Shown here in pieces: positions 1 to 9,782 of a stretch of DNA of 64,000 nt. A program made the translations under genes and the position numbers. The notes under the pieces are model-generated. The model made no database searches. It was given only the letters and a program-made list of their open reading frames with translations, and was not told the origin of the DNA. How positions within the stretch are numbered: position 1 is the first letter of the stretch; the number at the start of each line of letters is the position of its first letter. The stretch is taken from assembly GCA_033439765.1 (NCBI GenBank), contig JAULSN010000002.1, forward strand, positions 992,001-1,056,000. The letters run 5' to 3'. Origin of the DNA: Lasiosphaeria ovina. Lineage: Eukaryota > Ascomycota > Sordariomycetes > Sordariales > Lasiosphaeriaceae.

Positions 1-3000
1 TTCCCGGGAAAACCGAGCCGCCATCTCCAAATACGCCGCTGTGCCCGTTTTCCCATGGCCGGCCAGGTAGCATCGTGCGAGATCAGTTAGCCGACGCGCC
101 CTCTCTGGCAAGTCCTGCGGTGTATTATCTAGGGCTTTCTGCAAGGCTCGGACCGCTCTCTCAAAATCAGACTCCATTCCCATCATCTTATATTTTTCGA
201 GATATGCCCATCCTAGGCAGCCGAATATCTCGACCAAAAAGGGCCCATGGTTTGGCAACGTCTCGTAGGCTTCCTGATAGAACTTCAGGGCAGCGTCGAG
301 ATCAACCGCTTTCTTTGTGAAGTTGTACTTGGCGTAGCAGACAGCTCCCAGTTCTTTTAGAAGGCTAGCCCGGGATAGGGCGTGCCACGGTAGGATATCC
401 GCAGCTTCCTGGAGTAGCTGCAAGGCCGCCTCAAGGTCGTCCATTTTGCCGAAAATCTCGTAATTCTTTTTTTTGGTCAGTCCCAAATTCCGAAGCCGGG
501 CGCCCCGGGAGGAATGCGTCTTAGGTGTGATATCCACCGACTCCTTGTAGAGCTGGAGTGCCATCTTGAGGTCTGCCAGGTCCCCCGTAAGCTGGAACCT
601 GTCGTCATACAAAGCGCCAAGACGGTGGAGTGCCGAGACCCAGGTTGGCTTGTCCGGAGCCGCGGTGTTGATGACCTCCTGGAATGATTCGATTGCTTTG
701 TTGAGAAAATGTCCATCCCGTGTCAACGGACTGCCGTGGCCTTCTCCACACTTCATCTCGGAATAGAGGGCTTGATAGCATTCCCCGAGACTCAAAAGCC
801 GAGCTGGCCTGGTTAGATGTTCACGTGGTGTGCTGTTGGCTGATGTCTCGCAGAGGGAGAGAGAGGCCGAGATATCTCCCGCTAGCCCTGTTCTTTCGAA
901 ACGCGTGAAATATGCAGTCCCAAGGTTGTGTAGCCTGGTAGGACAGTCTGGGGAATCCTGCAGTGCAACATGGATAACGCCTTGACTTGTCGTCTGGGGA
1001 GGTGCCAGCTTTCTCTTCGTTCCCAGGTGCATGCTATAGTATCCGGCATTGATATCGCAAAGTCGGGAGGTCCAGTTCGCACTCTCCAGCATATCCCAAG
1101 TCCGTTCAGCGTCATGCCTAAATCTTATAGCCTGTTCAAGGTCTGCTTTAGTCCCTTCCCTTAGATACTTATCGTCAAACCATAATACTAAATTGCCGAG
1201 CAGCCATAACCTGCTATAACGGTCTTCCAGGCAGCCTTCCATTGACAGATCCAAAGCCTCCAGGCCAAGCCGGATAGATTCGTAAAGATCAGCCAACCTT
1301 CCTGTCACCGAGTATCGGCCGTGTAACCCTATTGCCAGCACAGCCACGTACAGCAGCCGTCCCGGGTGATCTATCGGCGACGAATCCACAGCTCGGCGAC
1401 CGAGTTGGATAGCTTCCTTGAGATCGCCTGGTTGCCGTGTCTCATGGAATCGAATACTAAGCACAAGTGAAAGACAACACAGATACCACGGCAGGTCTAG
1501 ATGATTGCTTTGTGCCATCTCAAGAGCCTCCCGTCCGAGTTGGAGCGCTCTCTCGACGTCAGCCATCGACTTTGTCGCGCCGAATCGGTTGCTCAGCGCC
1601 AATACGAGGTTGCTTAGATACCGTGGCTTCTGCTGATGATCTTCTGCCACCGCCTCCACAGCGATAAGGCAATGTTGGACAAAATCGGCGTCGATGCCAC
1701 GGCCACTGCCACCTAAGAAGCACTGCATTTTTCCAAGCCCAAAGTAGCATTGAAATTTCGCCGAGAGCGGGTGGTTGGCTGTCTCAGGGGTAGCTTTAGC
1801 TGCCAGTGCCAACCTGACGGTCTCCTCTAGGTCGGATGTTGCCGCTGTCCTCACATGCTGCTCACATAGCAAGGACGCGAGGGTCATCCAAGACTGAGAA
1901 GCACGGGCGGGCTCTCGGGGTGCCAAGTCCACGGCTTCTCTTCCCAGTCGTGTAGCTTCCTCGAGGTCTGCCAAGGTTGCCATTCTCGTGTATCGTTCGT
2001 ACAGCGCGGTTGCAAGCCTGTCCAGAACAATCTCCTGGTTCTGATATCCGCCTGCCGCTGCATCGACAGCCTGGCGCCCAAGGCGGATGGATTCGTTTAG
2101 ATCTGCTGCGGAAGACGTGGCGTAATATCGCTGCAGGAGTCCATATGACAGGTTAGACCGGAATTTTGCTAGGTTAGAGTCCCCTTGTAGCATCGTATCG
2201 ACCGCTTCCCGGCCACGTCTGATGGCTTCGTCGAGGTCCGATACCATCATTGTCGCGCAATATTTTCGGTAGTACGACCCTCCGAGGCTGTCTAAGTAAA
2301 CTGCTTGGCTCTGACTACAATCCGGTGTCATTTTAGCGACTTGAAGTCCGATTTCGATGGCCTTATCAAGCTCAGCTGTGTCTCCTGTGATCTGGTAGTG
2401 GCAGGAAAGAGAGTCCGCCAGGTTATGCAAGTTCACGGCTCGATCTGGGCCATTCAGAGCTCCCTCGGCCAATTGTCTTGCAATATCGGTGGCTTCGTTG
2501 AGGGCAGCTTCATCTAGTGTCTCTGAATATAGATCATGGAGCCGGCTGCCCAGATCGCGGCGGTTCAAGTCATTGGGCGCCATATCGGCAATGTGCCTCG
2601 TGACTTGGATGCATCGTTTGAGGTCGGCTATGTCCCCTAGCTTTTTGTATCGGTCGTAGAGCCGAATCCTGAGATTGGTGAGACACCCAACTTGTGTCAA
2701 GTCCCAGATAAGAATATGGGCAGGCTTCATGGCTGCTTCGGAAGCTTTGGCGTAGTCGGCCATCGCGCCTGTGCTCTGACACCAGAAATCTATCAAGAGT
2801 CCACGGAGAGTTCTTCCCGAAATTTCTCTTTGGCCGTCGGAAAATATGCTGGCCGCTGTTCGTTCAGCCATATCGATAGACTCGTCAAGGTCGGCCATCG
2901 TCCCGATTTTCTTATACCGATCGAAAAGCACGTGTCCGAGAAAGTCTGAGCACTTTAGGCGACGGAGACGGTTATTTTCTGCTTCCTTGGCTGCTTGCCT

Positions 3001-3918
3001 GGCAACTTGAATGACTTGCTCAAGGTCGGCTATCGCTCCTGTCGAATGATAGAGGTCGAGGAGCAGCATAGCAAGATCAACCAAATATGGGCCTGGGTTG
3101 TCAGAAGCAATATCGAGAGCTTGCCTCGCTCTCTGAATAGCTTCTTCAATGTCGGATGTCACTCCCGTCTGCATATATCGATTTCCCAGCAGGCGTCCGT
3201 AAACATTTAGAACGACCGGGCTCGGAGTGCCGGGAGTTACGTTAAGGGCTTCCTCAGCCACCAGAACTGCTTTTTCAAGGTCGGACGTGGCCCCTGTGTC
3301 TGAAGAGTAATCAAGATATCGAACCGCGAGATTGTTTAACCACTCTGGCCGGTCTGGGTGGTCGTTTGGAAGCATATCGACCGCTCGCCTGGACATTCGG
3401 ACGGCTTCCTCCAGGTCTGCCATGGATTGGGCCCTGAGTGTCGCTTGATCTAGATGGCCAGTAGTTGTGTCGACCACCTCATCTCTAGCTAGAGTATTTT
3501 CTTCGATATTTGCCCTCGCGCGTATCCCTCTATACCGAGCGTAGAAGAGATTTCCCAGTCCGTTCCAATACATAGCTTGATCTATACCGTCAAGGGTGTC
3601 GCTGAGAATACCTGTTTCCAATCGGATCGCTTCATCGAGGTTGGCGAGTTTTCCGGTGATTTGATACCGGTGAAAGAGTAGGCTTCCCAAGTCACTCAAA
3701 TCCTTCGGCCGGCGGAGGTCCTTGAGAGTTAAATTGATGGATTGCCTTTGGAATTGAATGGCATCGTCGAGGTCCGCCATTGAGTCCGTCTCGTAAAAAT
3801 ACCGATCAGCGAGGAGCATTCCAAGATGACCCAATTGTTGTGCTCGATCTGCATGGTCTTCTGGCGTTGCGTCGACCCTCAGCCTGGCTGCCTGAATGGC
3901 CGTGTCGAGGTCGTCCAT
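1..3918 (-). CDS. Giant TPR-repeat protein (CHAT/NLR-type fungal TPR array), 3' end outside window
   Basis: I checked every codon from the ATG at 3918 to base 1 and found no stop, giving at least 1306 residues with the C-terminus beyond the left edge. The sequence is almost entirely degenerate repeats of about 44-46 residues containing a D-L-x-x-A-I/L-x-x-x-R/Q-x-A-V core; about 24 copies are visible (for example near 3905, 3765, 3630, 3410, 3275, 3020, 1955, 1410, 430). This is the tetratricopeptide pattern known from fungal proteins that end in a CHAT (caspase-like) domain or belong to NLR-like receptors, where it acts as a protein-binding scaffold. The effector domain, if any, is off the window. 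Oddity: TPR-like sequence continues in frame upstream of the ATG (open to 4185, no ATG), so the true start is probably missing or in another exon. Family certain, function unknown. Confidence 0.85.
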   Translation of the reverse strand, partial: MDDLDTAIQAARLRVDATPEDHADRAQQLGHLGMLLADRYFYETDSMADLDDAIQFQRQSINLTLKDLRRPKDLSDLGSLLFHRYQITGKLANLDEAIRLETGILSDTLDGIDQAMYWNGLGNLFYARYRGIRARANIEENTLARDEVVDTTTGHLDQATLRAQSMADLEEAVRMSRRAVDMLPNDHPDRPEWLNNLAVRYLDYSSDTGATSDLEKAVLVAEEALNVTPGTPSPVVLNVYGRLLGNRYMQTGVTSDIEEAIQRARQALDIASDNPGPYLVDLAMLLLDLYHSTGAIADLEQVIQVARQAAKEAENNRLRRLKCSDFLGHVLFDRYKKIGTMADLDESIDMAERTAASIFSDGQREISGRTLRGLLIDFWCQSTGAMADYAKASEAAMKPAHILIWDLTQVGCLTNLRIRLYDRYKKLGDIADLKRCIQVTRHIADMAPNDLNRRDLGSRLHDLYSETLDEAALNEATDIARQLAEGALNGPDRAVNLHNLADSLSCHYQITGDTAELDKAIEIGLQVAKMTPDCSQSQAVYLDSLGGSYYRKYCATMMVSDLDEAIRRGREAVDTMLQGDSNLAKFRSNLSYGLLQRYYATSSAADLNESIRLGRQAVDAAAGGYQNQEIVLDRLATALYERYTRMATLADLEEATRLGREAVDLAPREPARASQSWMTLASLLCEQHVRTAATSDLEETVRLALAAKATPETANHPLSAKFQCYFGLGKMQCFLGGSGRGIDADFVQHCLIAVEAVAEDHQQKPRYLSNLVLALSNRFGATKSMADVERALQLGREALEMAQSNHLDLPWYLCCLSLVLSIRFHETRQPGDLKEAIQLGRRAVDSSPIDHPGRLLYVAVLAIGLHGRYSVTGRLADLYESIRLGLEALDLSMEGCLEDRYSRLWLLGNLVLWFDDKYLREGTKADLEQAIRFRHDAERTWDMLESANWTSRLCDINAGYYSMHLGTKRKLAPPQTTSQGVIHVALQDSPDCPTRLHNLGTAYFTRFERTGLAGDISASLSLCETSANSTPREHLTRPARLLSLGECYQALYSEMKCGEGHGSPLTRDGHFLNKAIESFQEVINTAAPDKPTWVSALHRLGALYDDRFQLTGDLADLKMALQLYKESVDITPKTHSSRGARLRNLGLTKKKNYEIFGKMDDLEAALQLLQEAADILPWHALSRASLLKELGAVCYAKYNFTKKAVDLDAALKFYQEAYETLPNHGPFLVEIFGCLGWAYLEKYKMMGMESDFERAVRALQKALDNTPQDLPERARRLTDLARCYLAGHGKTGTAAYLEMAARFSRE

Positions 3919-4248
3919 CGTGCTGACGGCGTACGTAACAAGGGCGCGCGCGCAAATAAATGGGGGAGGGTTCAAGCAGAGACTAGTTTGGGAAGATCTT
4001 GCTGAGCTCGAATCAGCTGCCGCTTGTGCGGCGGCGGTGTCTGTCAGACAAGAGATGGTAATAACGACGCGTCTTGGCTCGCTTGAAGGGAGAAGATGAC
4101 GGGCGAAGTGTGAATTTCCGAGGGGCAGCTGACTTGTGTGTCCGGCCGGAAGGAAATTAAGGCTCAGCAGCTTCGCCCCTATTTTTTAGGCAGAGGCGAA
4201 GTGCTCTCTCGCCAGGCCGTTTCAACGCGGGACGACAGACTTCTCGGC
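3919..4248. other. Head-to-head interval between TPR gene and caspase-like fragment; possible rearrangement junction
   Basis: The 330 bases between the two divergent ATGs contain open frame belonging to both neighbours. On the minus strand the TPR frame is open from 4185 and the residues just before the ATG still fit a TPR helix. On the plus strand the caspase-type frame is open from 4114. Neither extension has an ATG. It could serve as a bidirectional promoter, but it also looks like the point where two genes lost their 5' ends. Confidence 0.4.
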
Positions 4249-5175
4249 ATGGTCATCCGAGTCAGCGCTCTCACGTCGCAGCTTGAACAAGTGGACGCGT
4301 CGGTACCTAACACCAGTCACGCCGAGACAGGGTGGCTCGCGAGGCCCCTGACCCGCCGCTCTCTTCAGAGATTTCCTATCCAGGTCTCGCCTGATATTCT
4401 TCCTCGGGAAGCGTGGCTGACGGCCATGAAAGAGCGGTCTCTTGGTATTCACGGCGACTCGGACAGCGGCAGCACAGCATCATTCCGCGTCGAGTTGAAT
4501 AGCAATAAGGAATACGAAATCCAAGACGAGTCCGGCCAAAAACTCACCAATCTACCCCTTATGCTACAAGGCGAGACAGAGGCCCGCTACTTCTGCGACG
4601 TCATAGAACACCTGGCTAGGTTCGCACTGGTTAAGCAGCTTACTAGCCCTAGCATGGAGGAGCCTGAAGAGCGGGCGGCAGAGCCATTCGCCACGTCTTT
4701 CAGCATCCAGATCGCCACCCGGTCCGGGACCATTGTCGATGCAGGGTGCCCTGTGCAGGTCGACCACAGCGAGAAACAATGGACCTTTGAGCTGCGGGTA
4801 GAGAACAAGGGGGACAAGGCCCTGTACCTATATGTGTACGACATGGGGCCTCTTTGGCAAATAGAGGGCATTGACTTTGGGACGTATCAAGTCGTTCCCC
4901 CGAGGGACGATGATCGAGGGTTCTCGGGAACCGTCAAGAAGAAGCTGAAGACAATAATCCCCGCTGTAATGCTGGCTGAAGGGCACCGCCAGTGCAGGGA
5001 CATAATCAAGGTGTTTGTCACGTCCCAGCCAACGTCATTTGATATATTGGAGCTGCCAAGGATTGGTGGAGTCGCCCCGGAAAAGAAGACGTCGTCGAGG
5101 ATTAGCTGGGTTGACGATGATTCTCTGGCCCAGTGGGCTGCTCTGAGTTTCCCCACTTACACATCCCTAAAGTAG
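4249..5175 (+). CDS. C-terminal half of a caspase-domain (peptidase C14-like) protein, catalytic domain absent
   Basis: The 308-residue product starts at the first in-frame ATG (4249); the frame is open from 4114 without an earlier ATG. It resembles the C-terminal region that follows the p20 caspase/metacaspase-like domain in filamentous-fungal 'caspase domain-containing' proteins: an FRVxL...YxIQDxSG...LTNLP segment, an IEHLARF helix, a beta-rich stretch ending in GPLWQIE, a VVPP element and the conserved C-terminal GHRQCxDIIKVFVTSxPTSF block. No catalytic His/Cys region is present in the frame, and the upstream DNA is occupied by the oppositely oriented TPR gene, so the N-terminal half is missing rather than spliced in nearby. 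It could be an expressed stand-alone domain or a truncated pseudogene; no internal stop or frameshift is seen. The family assignment rests on remembered motif patterns. Confidence 0.7.
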   Translation: MVIRVSALTSQLEQVDASVPNTSHAETGWLARPLTRRSLQRFPIQVSPDILPREAWLTAMKERSLGIHGDSDSGSTASFRVELNSNKEYEIQDESGQKLTNLPLMLQGETEARYFCDVIEHLARFALVKQLTSPSMEEPEERAAEPFATSFSIQIATRSGTIVDAGCPVQVDHSEKQWTFELRVENKGDKALYLYVYDMGPLWQIEGIDFGTYQVVPPRDDDRGFSGTVKKKLKTIIPAVMLAEGHRQCRDIIKVFVTSQPTSFDILELPRIGGVAPEKKTSSRISWVDDDSLAQWAALSFPTYTSLK

Positions 5176-7990
5176 TCTCGGATACTGAACGGTGGACTAA
5201 TTCGCTCGAAGGGAGGCGATAATTTCCAGGGTTCTAAAACGCCCCTGTTCGCTACCATTTGGAAATTCCCCTTTGGTGAGCATGGTCATAGAGGGTTTGA
5301 TGACTACACTCTTCCTACCCGCTCATAAAAGCAGTCACTGCCTTTCATAGCCAGCCTTCTGAGAAGCAGACGGCAGTGCCGATCTGCGCTCCAAGGTTAT
5401 GCGACACCAAGAGCATGAAAAACGAATTTGCACCACCCGCACAGTGTGCTGTTGCACCGGTGCTGCTTGACTTATGACTAGCGCTTGGCGAGTGCCCCTC
5501 GCTCCTGGACGAGCCGGTGTCGAATAAGCTACAACCAGATCCCCCACGATAGCTAGACTCGATATACTCGCTAATACGTGTAGAAGAATATATAATAATA
5601 AATAATTCCGTCTAATTATATACTCTCGTCGCTTTGGCCGCGTCAAGTATATGGTTGTGATTGATTTGATGGATTTAGTTGATCTGGTGGATTTGGGTGA
5701 GGACCGGAAGGTGTGTGCAAGACCCTTTCGTCAATTACAGCATTCTTGTTCTATTTGTACTCGTGCCGGCCGAGTGAGTTTAACACCAGGCACGGCGTGA
5801 GTCTTCTCGGTGTACGTGTTATCGGCAAATCCATGGTTGTGCCGAACCTTGACGGCTCCCGGCCGTTCAAAGTTCGGGTGTGTGGAGCGGAGCGGCCGGC
5901 ATGTGATGCGCCAGTTGTAGCCGGATCCGGGAACCTTTCGTGTTGGACTTGTGCTTCGTGCTTCCGCCGGGTATTGGCTTTTTTTCGTGACCAACTTTAA
6001 TCTATATATCGCGTATATATGGCATTAAACCTCCTTAGCCGCTTATCCTTTACTATCTTTTTACCCTTTACTTTAAATATCTCGGGTAACTCGTACTTTA
6101 TAAACTAGTACTAAGTTCGTTAGCTTAGCTTAGTCTATTAAAATAAGGGCGTATATATATGCCGAATCGAATAAAAAGGGGACGGCTCGCATATTGTGCT
6201 GCCGTCTTGCGAGTGATGGGTGGTTCTGGAGTCGCCTTCAGTTGACTGATCACGATTCACCGAGGCAGCCAGCTGCCCATTCAAAGTGAAACGAGCTTTG
6301 CATACGCGACAGGGCATGTTGCATTGTTCTCGTCTGTTTATTACCTGGTTGGGGAGTGAAGTCATGTTCCCCGCACGTCTTGCGTCCATGGTCGTGTTTG
6401 TTGATGAGCATCATCTGCGCCCCTGAGTCTGGGGGCGTGTGGGGACTGGCTTGGGGATGCTGATGGATGACCGACGATCCCGGAAATGCAATTTGACCCA
6501 AGCTTGCAAGCCTGGATGATATATGGCCTGGCGAATGGTCTTTCTTCCCCAAGGTAATTAGGCAGACTAGCCGAGTTCAAGGTCTGCACATGTCGGTATG
6601 TGTTGGAATGTTACATCCGGTTCAATGTGACCTCTCCGCGTAGTGCACAGCTCTAAGAAGTGCTGTCAAGCTTTTTGCCCAAATGAGCCAGTGTTACGCT
6701 CCCTGTATTAACAGTAACAGGCCCCTTTCGTGGATGCCAGGAGATAGGTCTAGACCATCCATCGCCCGTGGCCCGGAATCCCAGAGACCAAGTCTTAATA
6801 TGAGGACCGAGCAGGTGGGAACACATGAATCGGGTTTCAGGCAATATTCGGGTAGTGGGAGGCCAACCCAGCTTCCCGACGTTAGTGACGACTCCATCTA
6901 AAAATATGCACGCCGCCATTGGTTCCGGCCTAATGACGGGAATTTAGCCAAAAGTGTCGCGATGACGCAAGGGAACGCAATTTGCGCTTCTCATCTGAGC
7001 CCATCTTGGCCAGCCCGACGAGCCATCAAAAAAGCGGGCCGCCATATCAGAGCGGGCTGCTGCCGAGACTCGAGAGCACCCAAGAGGGAGAGTCCGGACA
7101 GCCCACGCTTGAGTGGTGAGAGGCGGGCTGGCTGTTGGAAGACGCGTCGAAGATTCCATGTTATTAATTCCTTCTACTCTTAATAGCGCTGCCGTGCGGC
7201 GGCCTTGGCGGCCCCCCACCTAGACGCCCTCAGCGGCCCAGCCGCCAATGTCTAGCCCGTCCTTGTTGCGGATCTGCGAGCGGCTCGCTTGGCGTATCAG
7301 ATCTTGGCGTGTCTTGACTTGCAGTTCGCAACGACACTGATAACGGAACGCCGAGCAGAGGGCAGCCCGTTCGCGGATGTGGGTGGAACGGCGGGATCGG
7401 GGGTTGTGCGGCTTACTATGGGCTTGGCTACCCTCTTGGGAAATGTTTTTCAGACGGCCTGAGGCGAGAGGCAGAGGCTCTCGACCAAAATTGCCTCGCC
7501 TCCCCCGGTTATTACCACGGGCATGGTTTCTCTCACCAGGAGGTTGCGTGCACTGACTGATAGACGTCACTCGCCCGCCAAAATAAATGCGAGGGAGGGT
7601 CGCCTACATCTCGGGTGAGGAGGCCAGCCTCTTTTGCCATGGACGGGAGACTCCGAGTCTCGTTATGGCTCGCACACCTCTTGCACGCCCCCCGGCCGCT
7701 GCTTGGATGCGCCTGCCGCCCTCCACATCCCGCTTACCGGGGAAACCCATGTTCTGGAAGGGGGGCAGCAGGTCGATTGCTCCTTCCAAGAGCACCGAAT
7801 CTCGGATTCATTATTAACCACTCAGCCTTCCGAGGACACTGCCAAGCTCCGCTCGTCTGTATGCTCCTTCTCTGCTTGCACCCTTGTGCGACCCTGCCGA
7901 TTTTGCCGCTGCCAGTGCTCTGCCTGGGCATTTTCTTCCCTCTTTTTGCTCTTTTGGGTGCCCTTGGGAAGTCCAACCAACGAGTAATAC
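5176..7990. other. Gene-poor intergenic stretch with AT-rich patches
   Basis: No reading frame here has convincing protein character; short ORFs on both strands look accidental. AT-rich patches lie near 5570-5640 and 6000-6180 in otherwise GC-balanced DNA. The right end should include the promoter of the glycosyltransferase gene. Confidence 0.5.
6000..6180. repeat. AT-rich, RIP-like repeat remnant
   Basis: This patch is strongly enriched in TA and TTA/TAG steps and has repeated TTAGCTTAGC-type words, unlike the GC-rich flanks. That is the look of fungal transposon DNA decayed by C-to-T mutation (repeat-induced point mutation). No element could be named and no terminal repeats were recognised. 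A similar but weaker patch lies at about 5570-5640. Confidence 0.4.
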
Positions 7991-9782
7991 ATGGTCGCCA
8001 AGCCTGGGGAGATGGGATCAATGCCCTCCCCAAAACGCGTGCTGCTGCTCACAAACTCCGAACACGGCCAAGCTAATGTCTTCCTCGCCACCAGCTACGC
8101 TCTCCTTACGCTCAAGGACGAGGACGTCGAGGTTCACTTTGCTTCGTTCGCGCCAATACAGAAGTTCGTCACCGCCACTTCGCAGCATGCGACACAAGAC
8201 CATGCGCGGGCGAGGCCCATTGTCTTCCATCCCATCAATGGCGTTGACATGGTCTCCGCTTGGTCGCGGCCAGAGATAAAAGCCGAGCAGGAACGCTTGA
8301 GAAGGCCAGGCTGGGTTAGACTTGTCGATGCCGTGCGGAGGACGATGCTATTGCTCAGGGTCACGCTTCCATGGACCGGCCCCGAATTTGTCCAGATCCT
8401 GTGGTCCGTTATTGAGATTGTGCACCATGTGCAGCCCGATATGATTGCTGTCGACCCGGCCTTCTCGCCTGCCCTGACCGCGCTCCGTTATATCGGAGCC
8501 AAGTTCGTCATTCTTTCGCCCAACACCATCAAGGACTTTGCGATGCCTTTGCAGCCCAACGGAGAGGCGTTGTGGAAGTACCCCTGGTATGTCTGGACAT
8601 TATAGATCTAGTCCTTGTCCTTGGACTCTCCGATCACATTATGCTAAGACGCGGCTCTCTATTTACCAGCGTCGGCAAGCCCTACGAGTTTCCTGTCCCG
8701 TGGCAACACATATACATGAACATAGTCCTGGTTCTTTTGACAATAATATGTGGCATATTCGACCCAAACAGGCGAGAAATTCAACGCTATGTCACGGAAC
8801 ATGTTGACGGCGCGAAGCTCACGACACTCAACGACCTGAGTCTCAATCCGAACCTAAACATCAAGTTCCTCGTCGCCAACCGACCCGAGGTTGAGTTCCC
8901 TCTTCGCGTCATACCCGACCACATCATACCCTGCGGGCCCATGATCCGCCCCGCCAAACCCGTGGCCAAAGCCGACCCAGCCCTCGCGACATGGCTGGCA
9001 AGGGGACCGACGCTGTACATCAACCTAGGCACACACATGCAATTCAGGGAGGAGTTCGCGACCGAGATGGCGACGGCCATCCGAATCATCATTGACCATG
9101 CCCGGTCAGTACTGTGGCGTGATCAGAAGCTGGCCGACTTGCAAGTGCTATGGAAACTATCGCGATACGGCGACTACAAAGTTTTGACGCCGGGATCTGC
9201 GGTGCACAAAATCCTAGGGCGCGACATTGAAAAGGATGCTGTACGCATTGTGGACTGGATCGAGGCAGAGCCGACTGCCGTGTTGGAGACTGGGTCAGTA
9301 ATATGTGCTGTCCATCACGGAGGAGCCAACTCGTTCTTAGAGACGCTGTGGTGAGTTATTTCTTTGTGCCCTCTAAACCCCATTGTTTCACAAGGTTGCA
9401 AGTTGGTTGTTGGAGAGGCTTTGCTGACTATCTCAAAAGTGCCGGCATACCGCAAGTTGTTCTTCCGGTCTGGATGGATACATATGATTTTGCTCGGAGG
9501 GCCGAGATCCTGGGAATCGGGCGCTGGGGCAACCGTACAGCAAACAAGATATGCAAGGGGGGCGAGCTGGGCTCAATCTTGATCGATGTGATGCTCGGCG
9601 GCAGATCATCATACTACACAAAGAAGGCAAAAGAGTTGGCAGACATATGCAACAGATCCGGTGGAGGTCGGGTGTTTGCTGCAAGACGGATTCTGGCAGA
9701 GATCGAAGACACTGACATTGGCCACCCGTCTGACACGGTTGGGGAGAAAAGGTCGCTCCTCAATGGAAATGGGCACTGCTGA
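7991..9782 (+). CDS. UDP-glycosyltransferase (GT1 family)
   Basis: Three exons join in frame: 7991-8586, 8670-9350 and 9440-9782 (introns of 83 and 89 nt), giving 539 residues. The product has the GT-B layout of fungal UDP-glucosyl/glucuronosyl transferases: an N-terminal LLLTNSEHGQ acceptor-domain strand and a C-terminal donor site with HHGGANS (His414-His415), followed across the second intron by AGIPQVVLPVW and D-T-Y-D-F-A. Such enzymes transfer sugar from a UDP donor to lipids, sterols or secondary metabolites; the acceptor cannot be read from the sequence. The ATG at 7991 is the first in frame, with a second at 8012. It converges with the MFS gene. Junctions: exon 1 ends within TG|C at a GTATGT donor; exon 3 uses acceptor AAAAG. 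The protein is somewhat divergent but has no broken motif. Confidence 0.85.

Noticed and set aside
5560..5650. AT-rich patch considered as a solo LTR
   Set aside because: No terminal TG...CA pair, target duplication or primer-binding site could be identified.
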